Numbered from the stretch's first letter, positions 8,505 through 17,171 are shown. The stretch: 41,271 nucleotides of DNA from Flavobacterium psychrophilum (GCA_943325515.2 CALPPS020000011.1:1-41271), one strand, 5' to 3'. A program made the numbers and translations. Notes: generated by a model from the sequence alone, not told the origin.

Positions 8505-9623
8505 TTCTTGATTACTTCTTCTCATAAAATAATAAAGTAGTACTCCTGAGCTGGTAATCATTGGTAAGAATAGCAATAGGTTTGGTTTGTTTAATAAAAC
8601 AATCAACATTATAACTAAACAAAAAAGACATATCAAAGCCATTCGTTTTACCCTAATATAATTTTTTTGCCAATAGTAAATAATCAAAATTAATAACAGA
8701 GGATTGAAGAGTAAAATATTATAGTTATAGGTAACTTCTTCATGTAAAGAATATAATCCTATGGTTGATAGGAACAATCCCAAAAATCCAAGAATCATAA
8801 AAAAGGAAAGGTATAACCAGACTTTTCTACTAATAAAAATTAAAAATAGTGCTAAACATAAAGTATAAAAATTATTCCATAGCGATTTTCCTTTTTTTTC
8901 TGTACTTGCTTTTAGAATAGTTTTTGGTCTTTCAGAAATAAGTTTTCCATTATGTTTTGCAACCTTTAGACTTTCCATAAATTGATTTGGCAAAAATAGT
9001 TTTTCACCATTTTCATCTACTTTTTTTCCAAAAATGATATTGATTCCAAGATTTTCATAAAAATGATTTTCTAAATAAGGAAATAAAATCTCTCTGTAAG
9101 ATTCATTCTGTTCAGTTGTTTTTACCAAACAGTCTTTATCTACTATTTGATTGATTTTATCTACAACCATATTAGTACAGTTTCTATCTATAAATTTATA
9201 AGTGTAGAATTTATCATCAGAAAGCAAGCTTTTATTTAATGCGTCAAAAAGCTGTTGCTTTTGTAGCATCGTTAAGTCAAGTTTTTGTTCATAGATTGCT
9301 CTGTTTTCAAGCGTATATTCATAATAAAATTCATTAAAAGAATAGGCAGAAACAAAGTATTTTAAATCACCTTTAACAAATTTTAGATAAAATCTTTCAG
9401 TTTTAAAATCAAAAGTACCATAGTTATATACAACATCTAATGCATTAGCTTCATCTTTAATTCTAATAGCAGTATGACCAAAAAGGGAATACAATTCATC
9501 ACCTTCTTCACAAGTAAGAATACTAATTTCTGCAGTTTTAGCCAAAGGCATTTGACCATAAAAAAGTGAGGATTGCAGTAAAAAAAACAGCTGTAGTAAG
9601 TAGGAAGTTTTACTTTTAAACAT
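8484..9623 (-). CDS. DUF4105 / Lnb-family membrane protein
   Basis: A 379-residue protein with a hydrophobic N-terminus (signal peptide ending near FYGQ), an extracytoplasmic domain of about 240 residues and four to five C-terminal membrane helices. The domain matches DUF4105: LFGHTAIRI with H50, NYGTFDFK and DRNCTNMVVDKI with C149, a His-Cys pair consistent with a papain-like site. The family is now called Lnb because, as I recall, Bacteroides members were reported as lipoprotein N-acyltransferases; that role here is an inference. It lies 16 nt downstream of the PorV/PorQ gene. Its 3' end overlaps the sugar transferase gene by 21 nt, with no terminator hairpin seen between them. Confidence 0.8.
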   Translation of the reverse strand: MFKSKTSYLLQLFFLLQSSLFYGQMPLAKTAEISILTCEEGDELYSLFGHTAIRIKDEANALDVVYNYGTFDFKTERFYLKFVKGDLKYFVSAYSFNEFYYEYTLENRAIYEQKLDLTMLQKQQLFDALNKSLLSDDKFYTYKFIDRNCTNMVVDKINQIVDKDCLVKTTEQNESYREILFPYLENHFYENLGINIIFGKKVDENGEKLFLPNQFMESLKVAKHNGKLISERPKTILKASTEKKGKSLWNNFYTLCLALFLIFISRKVWLYLSFFMILGFLGLFLSTIGLYSLHEEVTYNYNILLFNPLLLILIIYYWQKNYIRVKRMALICLFCLVIMLIVLLNKPNLLLFLPMITSSGVLLYYFMRRSNQELLTTIK

Positions 9624-9639
9624 AGCTTTGGTTTAAATT

Positions 9640-10707
9640 TTATTTGAAAACACTTAAATCAACTTTGACTGAAAATATGTTTGAGTATAATGCTGCACTT
9701 TGATCTCCTAAATCTGTCAAAGCATAGTCAATTTGAATCCCTTTGTATTTAAAGCCTAAACCAATATTAGGTTGAAAATTGACTTTTTTTGAACCATCAA
9801 TTTGCTCAACATTTTGAAAATTTCCAACACCAGCCCTAAGAAAAACTATATCCGTGTAACCAAACTCAAAACCTAAAGCTGGATCAATACTCAGTCCTTC
9901 GGAGGCAAATATTGCATTAGTTCTGGCAAATTGCATATTTACATTAAATGCTGTTAAAAAGGTATAATCGTAATCGATTTCAAATTTTCGAGCCATTCCA
10001 AATTGTGCTTTAGGTATGGTAATTTCAGTGCTTTCAGGCAAATCTTGATTTTGTCCTACAACGGCACCACTTATTTCTTGGTATTTGTCTTCGTCAATAG
10101 CCCAAACATTATATGTGGTAGTAATATCGCGAAGCATCAAACCATAATGCCAATTATTCTTGTCATATTGAAAACCTATATCAAAACCAAATCCGCATGA
10201 ATTAGCAAATTCTCCAATAACTCTTCGAATTACTTTTCCATTAACACCATAGTGAAAGCCACTAAATTTCATTTTTCTGGCATAGGAAAAAGTTAATCCA
10301 TAATCGGCCGTTGAGAAAAGACTTATTCTATTGTAATCAATATTGCCTTCATTGTCAATTAATTGAGTGGTGTTTAAAATATCATCAACTCCAAAACGAA
10401 TTAATGATATTCCCCATGCACTTTGATCATCAATCTTTTTTGCATAAGCTGCATAATCGTATTGAGCGATATTTGCAAAATAGCTAGCATGCATTAACGA
10501 CACTTCACTATCCTCTATTTTTAATAAACCTGCGGGATTCCAATAGCCCGAATTCACATCATCACTATGTGCAGTAACTGCATTTGACATTCCCAAAGCT
10601 GCAGCATCAACTCCAATATTCATAAATTCATTGGAATATTTCCTAACTGATTGAGCATAAGTGATTATACTGAATAATAGTAGTAGAATAGCAATTGTTT
10701 TTTTCAA
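9640..10707 (-). CDS. PorV/PorQ-family outer-membrane beta-barrel protein
   Basis: The 355-residue product has a clear signal peptide (MKKTIAILLLLFSIITYAQ) and then the family start: ALGMSNAVTA, a stretch rich in Asn and Asp, and YWNPAGLL, as in PorV/PorQ and FadL-like barrels. Alternating amphipathic strands continue to the end, which finishes with a short barrel-type strand (FSVKVDLSVFK). PorV and PorQ are accessory barrels of type IX secretion; this paralogue may have another cargo. I place the start at the TTG of 10707 because it gives a standard signal peptide; a TTG at 10734 would add nine basic residues in front. It is followed after 16 nt by the DUF4105 gene. Confidence 0.8.
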   Translation of the reverse strand: MKKTIAILLLLFSIITYAQSVRKYSNEFMNIGVDAAALGMSNAVTAHSDDVNSGYWNPAGLLKIEDSEVSLMHASYFANIAQYDYAAYAKKIDDQSAWGISLIRFGVDDILNTTQLIDNEGNIDYNRISLFSTADYGLTFSYARKMKFSGFHYGVNGKVIRRVIGEFANSCGFGFDIGFQYDKNNWHYGLMLRDITTTYNVWAIDEDKYQEISGAVVGQNQDLPESTEITIPKAQFGMARKFEIDYDYTFLTAFNVNMQFARTNAIFASEGLSIDPALGFEFGYTDIVFLRAGVGNFQNVEQIDGSKKVNFQPNIGLGFKYKGIQIDYALTDLGDQSAALYSNIFSVKVDLSVFK

Positions 10708-10780
10708 GGCAATTTTTCTTTTTACAAATATCAAATAAAAATCTCTATAACAAAACGTAGAAAGCTTTAACTTATTGTAT

Positions 10781-10788
10781 TAAATTTG
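10781..10788 (+). promoter_or_regulatory. -7 element TAAATTTG upstream of pssA
   Basis: TAAATTTG fits the Bacteroidota -7 consensus TAnnTTTG and is followed by C as usual. It lies 30 nt before the ATG at 10819. It overlaps a TTG at 10786 that would open the same frame, so that upstream TTG cannot be the translation start. No clear -33 TTTG was found at the normal distance. Confidence 0.55.
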
Positions 10789-10818
10789 CATTTCTTTAAA
10801 AATAGTAAACAATTAGAT

Positions 10819-11535
10819 ATGAATATCAAAGCACAGATTCCCAATTTATTTACGATGCTAAATTTATTTTGTGGTTGTGCGGCTTTGGTAATGGTAGCAG
10901 ATTATAAATTTGATTTGGCTTTTTACTTTGTTTGTTTGGGTATTTTCTTTGATTTTTTTGATGGTTTTTTTGCCCGAAAATTTAATGTTGCTGGTCCACT
11001 CGGAGTGCAGTTGGATTCGTTGGCAGATATGGTTACCAGCGGCGTTGTTCCTGGTTATGTCATGTTTAAAATGATAGCAAATTCTAACTGTTTTGGGATT
11101 GAAAGCTATTTTCCTTATTTGGGATTTGTAATAACTCTTGGTGCTTGTTATCGTTTGGCTAAATTTAATATTGATGAAAGACAATTAGTTTCTTTTATTG
11201 GACTTCCAACACCAGCTAATGCTTTGTTAATAACAAGTTTACCACTTGTTGCTAATTATTTTCATAGTGAAGTTGCTATGGGCTTTTCATATAATAAATG
11301 GTTTTTGATTACTTTGACTTTACTAAGCGCTTTCATCATGAACGCCGAGATACCTTTATTTTCCTTGAAGTTTAAGAATTTAAGTTTTGCTAAATATAAA
11401 CTGCAGATATCCTTTTTGGCGTTTTCAGTTCTCCTTTTAATTTTTCTTCAAATATTGGCAGTGCCACTGATTATTGTTATGTATGTTTTACTTTCTATAA
11501 TCAATAATATAGTAAACAAAAAAGCTTCCATTTAG
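10819..11535 (+). CDS. pssA: CDP-diacylglycerol--serine O-phosphatidyltransferase
   Basis: The 238-residue membrane protein makes phosphatidylserine from CDP-diacylglycerol and L-serine, the first step to phosphatidylethanolamine. The CDP-alcohol phosphatidyltransferase motif (DG..AR....G..G...D...D) is visible as FDGFFARKFNVAGPLGVQLD followed by SLAD. It has an N-terminal IPNLFTMLNLFCG segment and about seven membrane helices. I start it at ATG 10819 (MNIKAQIPN). The frame is open upstream to a TTG at 10786, but that codon lies inside the -7 promoter element. It is divergent from the PorV/PorQ operon and convergent with lptB, separated by a hairpin whose loop contains the pssA stop. Confidence 0.93.
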   Translation: MNIKAQIPNLFTMLNLFCGCAALVMVADYKFDLAFYFVCLGIFFDFFDGFFARKFNVAGPLGVQLDSLADMVTSGVVPGYVMFKMIANSNCFGIESYFPYLGFVITLGACYRLAKFNIDERQLVSFIGLPTPANALLITSLPLVANYFHSEVAMGFSYNKWFLITLTLLSAFIMNAEIPLFSLKFKNLSFAKYKLQISFLAFSVLLLIFLQILAVPLIIVMYVLLSIINNIVNKKASI

Positions 11536-11547
11536 TAAGCTTTTTTG
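11517..11547. terminator. Bidirectional terminator between pssA and lptB
   Basis: A perfect 11-bp inverted repeat (CAAAAAAGCTT, 9-nt loop, AAGCTTTTTTG) has U-rich sequence on both strands. The pssA stop codon (11533-11535) lies in the loop and lptB ends at 11552, so one hairpin would serve both convergent genes. Confidence 0.8.
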
Positions 11548-11551
11548 TTTT

Positions 11552-12292
11552 TTAAAACTCTAATTTCTTTTTACGCAATTCAAAGTTTTGTCCGAGATAC
11601 ACTTTTCTCACCATTTCGTCTTCGGCTAATTCTTCTGGAATTCCAGCTTTTAGAATTCCACCTTCAAACATCAAGTAGGTTTTGTCAGTAATTGCTAAGG
11701 TTTCTTGAACGTTGTGGTCAGTAATTAGAATTCCTATGTTTTTATTTTTTAACTGGGCTACAATACGCTGAATATCTTCCACCGCAACAGGATCAACACC
11801 AGCGAAAGGTTCGTCTAATAATATAAATTTTGGGTCTGTTGCCAAAGCCCGAGCAATCTCAGTTCTACGACGTTCACCACCAGATAGTAAATCTCCACGA
11901 TTGGTTCTAATGTGTTCCAAACTAAATTCTGCAATCAAACTTTCCATTTTAGCTACTTGCTCTTCTTTGGATAGTTTTGTCAATTGAAGTACGCTCAAAA
12001 TATTGTCTTCTATACTTAATTTTCTAAAAACAGAAGCTTCTTGAGCAAGGTATCCAATTCCATATTGAGCACGCTTATACATTGGAAAATTGGTAATATC
12101 CAAATTGTCAAGGAATATTTTACCTGAATTAGGTTTTACCAATCCTACAATCATATAGAAAGAGGTAGTTTTTCCGGCACCATTTGGCCCAAGTAATCCA
12201 ACAATTTCTCCTTGATTTACTTCAACAGAAATTCCTTTTACTACACTTCTTCCTTTGTATGTTTTTACTAAATTTTCGGCTTTTAATTTCAT
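11552..12292 (-). CDS. lptB: LPS export ABC transporter ATP-binding protein LptB
   Basis: A 246-residue ABC ATPase with Walker A GPNGAGKTT (36-44), the Q-loop region, signature LLSGGERRR, Walker B FILLDEPFAGVDP and H-loop ILITDHN. Length, the GERRR variant of the signature and the lack of membrane segments fit LptB, the motor that pulls lipopolysaccharide from the inner membrane with LptFG. The partner genes lptFG are not in this window, as is usual for Bacteroidota, where lptB often sits alone. A -7-like TAAATTTG on the minus strand lies at 12358-12351, about 58 nt before the start. Confidence 0.92.
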   Translation of the reverse strand: MKLKAENLVKTYKGRSVVKGISVEVNQGEIVGLLGPNGAGKTTSFYMIVGLVKPNSGKIFLDNLDITNFPMYKRAQYGIGYLAQEASVFRKLSIEDNILSVLQLTKLSKEEQVAKMESLIAEFSLEHIRTNRGDLLSGGERRRTEIARALATDPKFILLDEPFAGVDPVAVEDIQRIVAQLKNKNIGILITDHNVQETLAITDKTYLMFEGGILKAGIPEELAEDEMVRKVYLGQNFELRKKKLEF

Positions 12293-12350
12293 TAATTTGA
12301 AGATTTGATAATTTGCAAATTTGAAAATGTTAAACTAATTTATTATGATT

Positions 12351-12358
12351 CAAATTTA
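12351..12358 (-). promoter_or_regulatory. Possible -7 element for lptB
   Basis: The minus strand reads TAAATTTG here, matching TAnnTTTG, 58 nt before the lptB start. No matching -33 TTTG is present, and the surrounding 12300-12445 spacer is rich in similar AAATTTGAAA-like words, so chance is possible. Confidence 0.35.
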
Positions 12359-12444
12359 AATTTTTGGAAAATTAAGAAAAAATAGATGATTGTCAATTGC
12401 TATTAACAAATCCTTCGAAAGATAATTTTCAAATTGTTTCATTT

Positions 12445-12795
12445 TCAAATTTTTAAATCTTCTAAAGCTTCCCAAAATTCGTACGCTCTTCTCAAATGTG
12501 GAATAACAATAGTTCCGCCAACCAAAGTAGCAATTCCCATAGCTTCCATCATTTCTTCTTTAGTTATTCCTTCTTTGTAACTGGTTTCTAGGTGATACTT
12601 TATACAATCATCACATCGCAAAACCGTTGAAGCAACTAATCCTAGTAATTCTTTGGTTTTTACATCTAATGCGCCTTCAGTATAGGCATTGGTGTCTAGA
12701 TTGAAAATTCTTTTTATGATTTTATTATTGTCTGCCAATAGTTTTTCGTTCATTTTTGAACGATAGTCATTAAATTCTTCAACTAATTTGTTCAT
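12445..12795 (-). CDS. Carboxymuconolactone decarboxylase family protein (AhpD-like)
   Basis: A 116-residue all-helical protein with the AhpD-like redox motif CDDC (C61 and C64) followed by H68, as in the CMD family alkylhydroperoxidase core (CxxC...H). AhpD-type proteins reduce peroxides or act as disulphide relays; true decarboxylases lack the CxxC, so a thiol redox role is more likely. Its 5' end overlaps the tatC stop by 17 nt, so it is the last gene of a kdsD-tatC-CMD transcript. No signal peptide; cytosolic. Confidence 0.85.
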   Translation of the reverse strand: MNKLVEEFNDYRSKMNEKLLADNNKIIKRIFNLDTNAYTEGALDVKTKELLGLVASTVLRCDDCIKYHLETSYKEGITKEEMMEAMGIATLVGGTIVIPHLRRAYEFWEALEDLKI

Positions 12796-13603
12796 TTTCT
12801 TTTTCTTTTTTTACTACCAATGCAGCAATTATTATACTCACTTCATATAAAATTAGCATTGGTATAGATACAATAATTTGACTTGGGATATCTGGTGGAG
12901 TTACAATGGCGGCAACGATAAGGATAATAACAATGGCTGCTCTTCTGTACTTACGTAAAAAAGTTGGTGAAACCAAACCTAATTTAGTCAAAAAATAAAT
13001 AATAATTGGCATTTCAAAAACTAATCCGCTTGCTATTAATGATGTTTTAATCATACTAATATAGGAATCAACGGTAAATTGATTTACTATATCTGAACTG
13101 GCTTCGAAAGTGGCAAAGAAATTTATCGATAAAGGCACAACTATAAAGTAGCCAAACAAGACTCCAATAAAAAATAATATAGAAGAGATTATGATAAAAA
13201 ATGCTGCTTTTCTTCTTTCTTTTTCATAAAGTGCCGGACTAATAAAGCGCCAAAATTCCAATAAAATATAAGGAAAACCTAGAATAAAACCTGCGGTGAT
13301 TAATATCCAAAGATAAGTAGAGAATTGACCTCCAACTTCGGTGTTTTGAATAATAAAATGAAATTCGGTTGCACAAGCATAAGTGTCGTCAACTCCAAAG
13401 AAATGAGTTACTTCACAAAAAAATCTATAGGTAATAAAGTTAGGGTCTTTTGGACCAAATATAACGGTGTCAAAAATATAGTCATCTATAAAGTAACATG
13501 AACAAGCAATTACAATAATTGCAATGGTACTTCTAACTAAAAGCCATCTCAGTTCTTCAAGATGGTCCAAAAAAGACATTTCTTTGAGCTCTTTTCTTGC
13601 CAT
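12779..13603 (-). CDS. tatC: Sec-independent (twin-arginine) protein translocase subunit TatC
   Basis: The 274-residue protein has six membrane helices and the conserved N-terminal MSFLDHLEELRWLL segment, the substrate-signal binding site in the TatBC receptor. Later landmarks are the VLFGYFIVVPLSINFF and FEMPIIIYFL segments. The periplasmic loop 1 is long, as in other Bacteroidota TatC proteins. It moves folded proteins with RR signal peptides across the inner membrane. tatA/B are not nearby. It abuts kdsD (kdsD stop and tatC start share 13603) and overlaps the CMD gene, forming one transcription unit. Confidence 0.95.
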   Translation of the reverse strand: MARKELKEMSFLDHLEELRWLLVRSTIAIIVIACSCYFIDDYIFDTVIFGPKDPNFITYRFFCEVTHFFGVDDTYACATEFHFIIQNTEVGGQFSTYLWILITAGFILGFPYILLEFWRFISPALYEKERRKAAFFIIISSILFFIGVLFGYFIVVPLSINFFATFEASSDIVNQFTVDSYISMIKTSLIASGLVFEMPIIIYFLTKLGLVSPTFLRKYRRAAIVIILIVAAIVTPPDIPSQIIVSIPMLILYEVSIIIAALVVKKEKENEQIS

Positions 13604-14568
13604 TACACAATGCCCTCTTTTAATATATCGTGAAGGTGAAGTACTCCTTTATATTCATCATCATCCACCACTACTAATTGTGTAATTGAAAAATCTTCCA
13701 AAATATTCAACGCATCACTTACCAAATCTGTTGACTTTATCATTTTTGGATTTTTAGTCATAATGTCTTGTGCGGTTAATCCAGAAATAGTTTCAGTTTT
13801 ATTTAGCATTCTTCGGATATCACCATCTGTAATAATTCCGATAACCTTGTTATTATCAACAACGGCAGTCACACCTAATCTTTTTTCAGATATTTCAACA
13901 ATTACTGTTTTAATGTTAGAATTTGGAGCTACAATTGGTTTGTGAGTTGTATCTAGCATGTCACGAACACGAAGTAATAATTTTTTCCCTAAAGCTCCAC
14001 CTGGATGGAATTTGGCAAAATCTACTGCAGTAAATTTTCTCATTTCCATTAGACAAACCGCGATAGCATCCCCAACTACTAACTGCGCAGTAGTGCTGTT
14101 TGTTGGCGCTAAATTATTTGGACATGATTCACTTTCAACATAAGTATTCAAAGTGTAATTGGCTTCTTTTCCTAAAAAAGAAGTAGTATTTCCTGTAATT
14201 GCAATTAATTTATTTCCAAAACGTTTCAATAATGGAATTAAAACTTTAATCTCTGGGCTATTGCCACTTTTTGAAATACAAATCACAACATCACCAGGTT
14301 GTACCATGCCTAAATCACCATGTATTGCTTCTGAAGCATGAAGAAATAGTGAAGGAGTCCCAGTAGAATTTAATGTTGCTACTATTTTTTGGGCAATGAT
14401 GGCACTTTTGCCTATACCAGTAACTACTAATCTTCCTGAGGAATTGTAAATAACTTCAATAGTTTTGACAAAATTGTCATCTAAAAAATCTACGAGTTTT
14501 GCAATTGCTTGACTTTCTGATAAAATCGTACTTTTTGCAGAGGCTAGGATGTTTTCTTTATTTATCAA
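13603..14568 (-). CDS. kdsD: Arabinose-5-phosphate isomerase (KdsD/KpsF/GutQ family)
   Basis: With the start proposed here the protein is 321 residues, the normal family length. It has a SIS sugar-isomerase domain (VTGIGKSAIIAQKIV, HASEAIHGDLG, ISKSGNSPEI) followed by two CBS domains. It converts ribulose-5-phosphate to arabinose-5-phosphate for Kdo synthesis in LPS. I choose TTG at 14568 (MINKENILASAK). The frame runs back to 14652 but that extension (28 residues, hydrophobic-basic, not family-like) would begin upstream of the probable promoter at 14632-14625. It heads the kdsD-tatC-CMD transcript. Confidence 0.9.
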   Translation of the reverse strand: MINKENILASAKSTILSESQAIAKLVDFLDDNFVKTIEVIYNSSGRLVVTGIGKSAIIAQKIVATLNSTGTPSLFLHASEAIHGDLGMVQPGDVVICISKSGNSPEIKVLIPLLKRFGNKLIAITGNTTSFLGKEANYTLNTYVESESCPNNLAPTNSTTAQLVVGDAIAVCLMEMRKFTAVDFAKFHPGGALGKKLLLRVRDMLDTTHKPIVAPNSNIKTVIVEISEKRLGVTAVVDNNKVIGIITDGDIRRMLNKTETISGLTAQDIMTKNPKMIKSTDLVSDALNILEDFSITQLVVVDDDEYKGVLHLHDILKEGIV

Positions 14569-14616
14569 AATTGTAACTATATAAAAATTTGTGTGTGTAA
14601 AAGAAAGTAGTATCTT

Positions 14617-14632
14617 TATATTTGCAAATTTA
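14617..14632. promoter_or_regulatory. Back-to-back -7 elements of the divergent recQ and kdsD promoters
   Basis: TATATTTG (14617-14624, plus) and TAAATTTG (14632-14625, minus) meet at a shared TTTGCAAA palindrome. Both fit TAnnTTTG. The plus box lies 31 nt before the recQ ATG. The minus box lies 56 nt before the proposed kdsD TTG at 14568. A TTG at 14589-14591 could be the plus -33 element but the spacer (25 nt) is long. Confidence 0.55.
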
Positions 14633-14655
14633 TGTAAAAATACCTTTAACACAGA

Positions 14656-16851
14656 ATGAATTCAAACGAAATTGACATACACAAGGAATTAAAAAAGTAT
14701 TTTGGTTTCAGCCAATTTAAAGGATTACAAGAACAAGTCATAAAAAGTATTATTACTCAAAATAATACTTTCGTAATTATGCCAACAGGTGGAGGAAAAT
14801 CACTTTGTTATCAATTACCAGCTTTAATCCAAAATGGAACAGCGATAGTTGTTTCTCCCTTAATTGCTTTGATGAAAAATCAGGTAGATGCTATTAGAAG
14901 TTTGTCTTCTGAGAATGGTATTGCACATGTATTAAATTCATCACTTACTAAAACCGAAATCAATCAAGTTAAAAAGGATATTACCTCTGGTATTACTAAA
15001 TTATTATATGTAGCACCAGAATCATTAACAAAAGAAGAATATGTAGAATTTCTTCAAAGTGTTCCAATTTCCTTTGTAGCTATTGATGAAGCGCATTGTA
15101 TTTCAGAATGGGGACACGATTTTAGACCTGAATATAGAAATCTGAAAGCCATAATCAAATTAATTGGAGATGTACCAGTTATTGGTTTGACAGCAACAGC
15201 AACTCCAAAAGTACAAGAAGATATTCTTAAAAATTTAGATATGTCAGATGCTGTAACATTTAAAGCATCTTTTAACAGACCAAATTTATATTACGAAGTA
15301 CGTACCAAAACCAAAAATATTGAGTCTGACATCATCCGTTTTATCAAACAAAATAAAGGGAAATCTGGAATCATTTATTGTTTAAGCCGAAAGAAAGTAG
15401 AAGAGATTGCCGAAGTACTTCAAGTAAATGGCATTAGTGCCGTTCCTTATCATGCAGGTTTGGATGCCAAAACACGAGCGAGACACCAAGATATGTTCCT
15501 CATGGAAGATGTGGATGTTGTTGTTGCAACCATTGCTTTTGGAATGGGAATTGATAAACCCGATGTGCGTTTTGTAATTCATCATGATATTCCAAAATCA
15601 CTAGAAAGTTATTATCAAGAAACTGGTCGATCAGGCCGTGATGGTGGAGAAGGACATTGTTTAGCTTACTACTCGTATAAAGATGTAGAAAAACTTGAAA
15701 AATTTATGTCTGGAAAGCCAGTAGCAGAGCAAGAAATTGGTTTTGCTCTACTTCAAGAAGTTGTAGCTTATGCTGAAACTTCTATATCGAGACGTAAATT
15801 CTTATTACATTATTTCGGTGAAGAATTTGATAGTGAATCAGGTGAAGGTGCAGATATGGACGATAATGTTCGTAATCCAAAAGTTAAGGTTGAAGCAATA
15901 AATAATGTCAAAAAACTACTTGAAGTAGTTCGTGATACTAAATATTTATATAAATCAAAAGAAATTGTATTTACCTTAATTGGTCGAGTTAACGCGACAA
16001 TCAAAGCTCATAGGACAGACTCTCAAACATTTTTCGGAACAGGAAGTGATCAAGAAGAACGTTATTGGATGGCACTTATTCGCCAGGTTTTAGTTAATGG
16101 ATTATTGACTAAAGATATTGAAACTTACGGTATTTTGAAAGTTTCAGATAAAGGACATGAGTTTATAAAAAAACCAACCTCCTTCATGATGTCAGAAGAC
16201 CATGAGTATAATGAAGCTGAAGATGACGCTATTGTAACAGCTGCCAAATCAACTGGAGTAGCTGATGAGGTATTAATGGCTATGTTAAGAGATTTACGTA
16301 AAAAAGAAGCCAAGAAATTGGGTGTACCACCATTCGTGGTTTTTCAAGATCCATCCCTAGAAGATATGGCTTTGAAATATCCAATCAACATGGATGAGTT
16401 AAGTAATGTTCATGGTGTTGGTGAAGGCAAAGCAAAGAAATACGGCAGCGCTTTTATAGAATTAATTGCAAGATATGTTGATGATAATGATATCGTTCGT
16501 CCAGATGATTTAGTGGTTAAATCAACGGGAGCCAACTCTGCCAACAAGTTATACATCATTCAAAATATCGACAGAAAATTATCTTTAGAGGATATTGCAA
16601 AAGCCAAAGGAATGAAAATGGACGATTTACTCAAAGAAATGGAGCAAATAGTATATTCTGGAACCAAATTAAATATAAAATATTGGGTTAATGAAATACT
16701 AGACGAAGAGCAACAAGAAGAAATTCATGATTACTTTATGGAAACGGAAACTGATAATATAGAAAAAGCCTTAAAGGAATTTGATGGAGATTATGATATC
16801 GAGGAACTGCGACTCATGCGAATAAAATTTATTAGCGAAGTAGCCAATTAA
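14656..16851 (+). CDS. recQ: ATP-dependent DNA helicase RecQ (zinc-site cysteines absent)
   Basis: The 731-residue protein has the RecQ core: PTGGGKSLCYQLP (Walker A, 43-55), VAIDEAHCISEWGHDFRPEY (DEAH with aromatic-rich loop, 141-160), LTATATP and YYQETGRSGRDG. It continues with an RQC winged helix (about 410-510), an HRDC domain (about 530-605) and a C-terminal helix-turn-helix domain. It unwinds DNA 3' to 5' in recombination repair. At the zinc site the usual cysteines are replaced: the segment after RRKFLLHYFGEE reads SGEGADMDDN instead of a CGNCD-like motif. It is divergent from kdsD, with an 87-nt spacer when the proposed kdsD start is used. Confidence 0.93.
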   Translation: MNSNEIDIHKELKKYFGFSQFKGLQEQVIKSIITQNNTFVIMPTGGGKSLCYQLPALIQNGTAIVVSPLIALMKNQVDAIRSLSSENGIAHVLNSSLTKTEINQVKKDITSGITKLLYVAPESLTKEEYVEFLQSVPISFVAIDEAHCISEWGHDFRPEYRNLKAIIKLIGDVPVIGLTATATPKVQEDILKNLDMSDAVTFKASFNRPNLYYEVRTKTKNIESDIIRFIKQNKGKSGIIYCLSRKKVEEIAEVLQVNGISAVPYHAGLDAKTRARHQDMFLMEDVDVVVATIAFGMGIDKPDVRFVIHHDIPKSLESYYQETGRSGRDGGEGHCLAYYSYKDVEKLEKFMSGKPVAEQEIGFALLQEVVAYAETSISRRKFLLHYFGEEFDSESGEGADMDDNVRNPKVKVEAINNVKKLLEVVRDTKYLYKSKEIVFTLIGRVNATIKAHRTDSQTFFGTGSDQEERYWMALIRQVLVNGLLTKDIETYGILKVSDKGHEFIKKPTSFMMSEDHEYNEAEDDAIVTAAKSTGVADEVLMAMLRDLRKKEAKKLGVPPFVVFQDPSLEDMALKYPINMDELSNVHGVGEGKAKKYGSAFIELIARYVDDNDIVRPDDLVVKSTGANSANKLYIIQNIDRKLSLEDIAKAKGMKMDDLLKEMEQIVYSGTKLNIKYWVNEILDEEQQEEIHDYFMETETDNIEKALKEFDGDYDIEELRLMRIKFISEVAN

Positions 16852-16882
16852 TAAAGGAGCGGCATATGCTTCTCTTTTTTAA
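16852..16882 (+). terminator. Possible recQ terminator
   Basis: An imperfect hairpin (AAAGGAGC, loop, GCTTCTCTTT) followed by T's comes directly after the recQ stop. It overlaps the end of the convergent small gene at 16879. The stem has bulges, so support is weak. Confidence 0.35.
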
Positions 16883-17115
16883 TCATATAGTTCTGCTCGG
16901 TGGGGCCTCAAAGCATCTCTGATAGCAATCATATTTTCATCGGTGACAATCATAAAGGCAATGGCATGCAGTTCGTTTTTGATTTCAAAACCAGTAATGT
17001 TGATAGCTAGTTTTTCAATTGCAATATATTCTTTTAAATGAATTTCATGATGTTCCGCTGTTTTAGCTGAAGCTTCACCTCGAAAATCCCAAATTAGTTT
17101 TATTTGTCTTGACAT
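16879..17115 (-). CDS. Conserved small protein of unknown function (78 residues)
   Basis: I recognise this as a small soluble protein that occurs in flavobacteria, but know no function for it. It starts MSRQIKLIWDFRG, contains HHEIHLKEYIAIE with several His and Glu residues, and ends RDALRPHRAELYD. No signal peptide, membrane segment or metal-binding Cys is present. It is convergent with recQ and divergent from the FAD dehydrogenase gene. A -7-like TAGTTTTG lies on the minus strand at 17150-17143. The His-rich centre could bind a metal or be structural; nothing more can be supported. Confidence 0.65.
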   Translation of the reverse strand: MSRQIKLIWDFRGEASAKTAEHHEIHLKEYIAIEKLAINITGFEIKNELHAIAFMIVTDENMIAIRDALRPHRAELYD

Positions 17116-17171
17116 TATTTATTTTTGGTTTTTGTAATTCTGCAAAACTACAATAACAAATTTCAAATTAC

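Noticed and set aside
10864..11184. 106-codon antisense frame in pssA
   Set aside because: It is a shadow of a confident gene and shows no domain or start signal.
14569..14652. N-terminal extension of KdsD from ATG 14652
   Set aside because: It adds 28 residues unlike the family and begins upstream of the likely -7 box, so it would not be transcribed.
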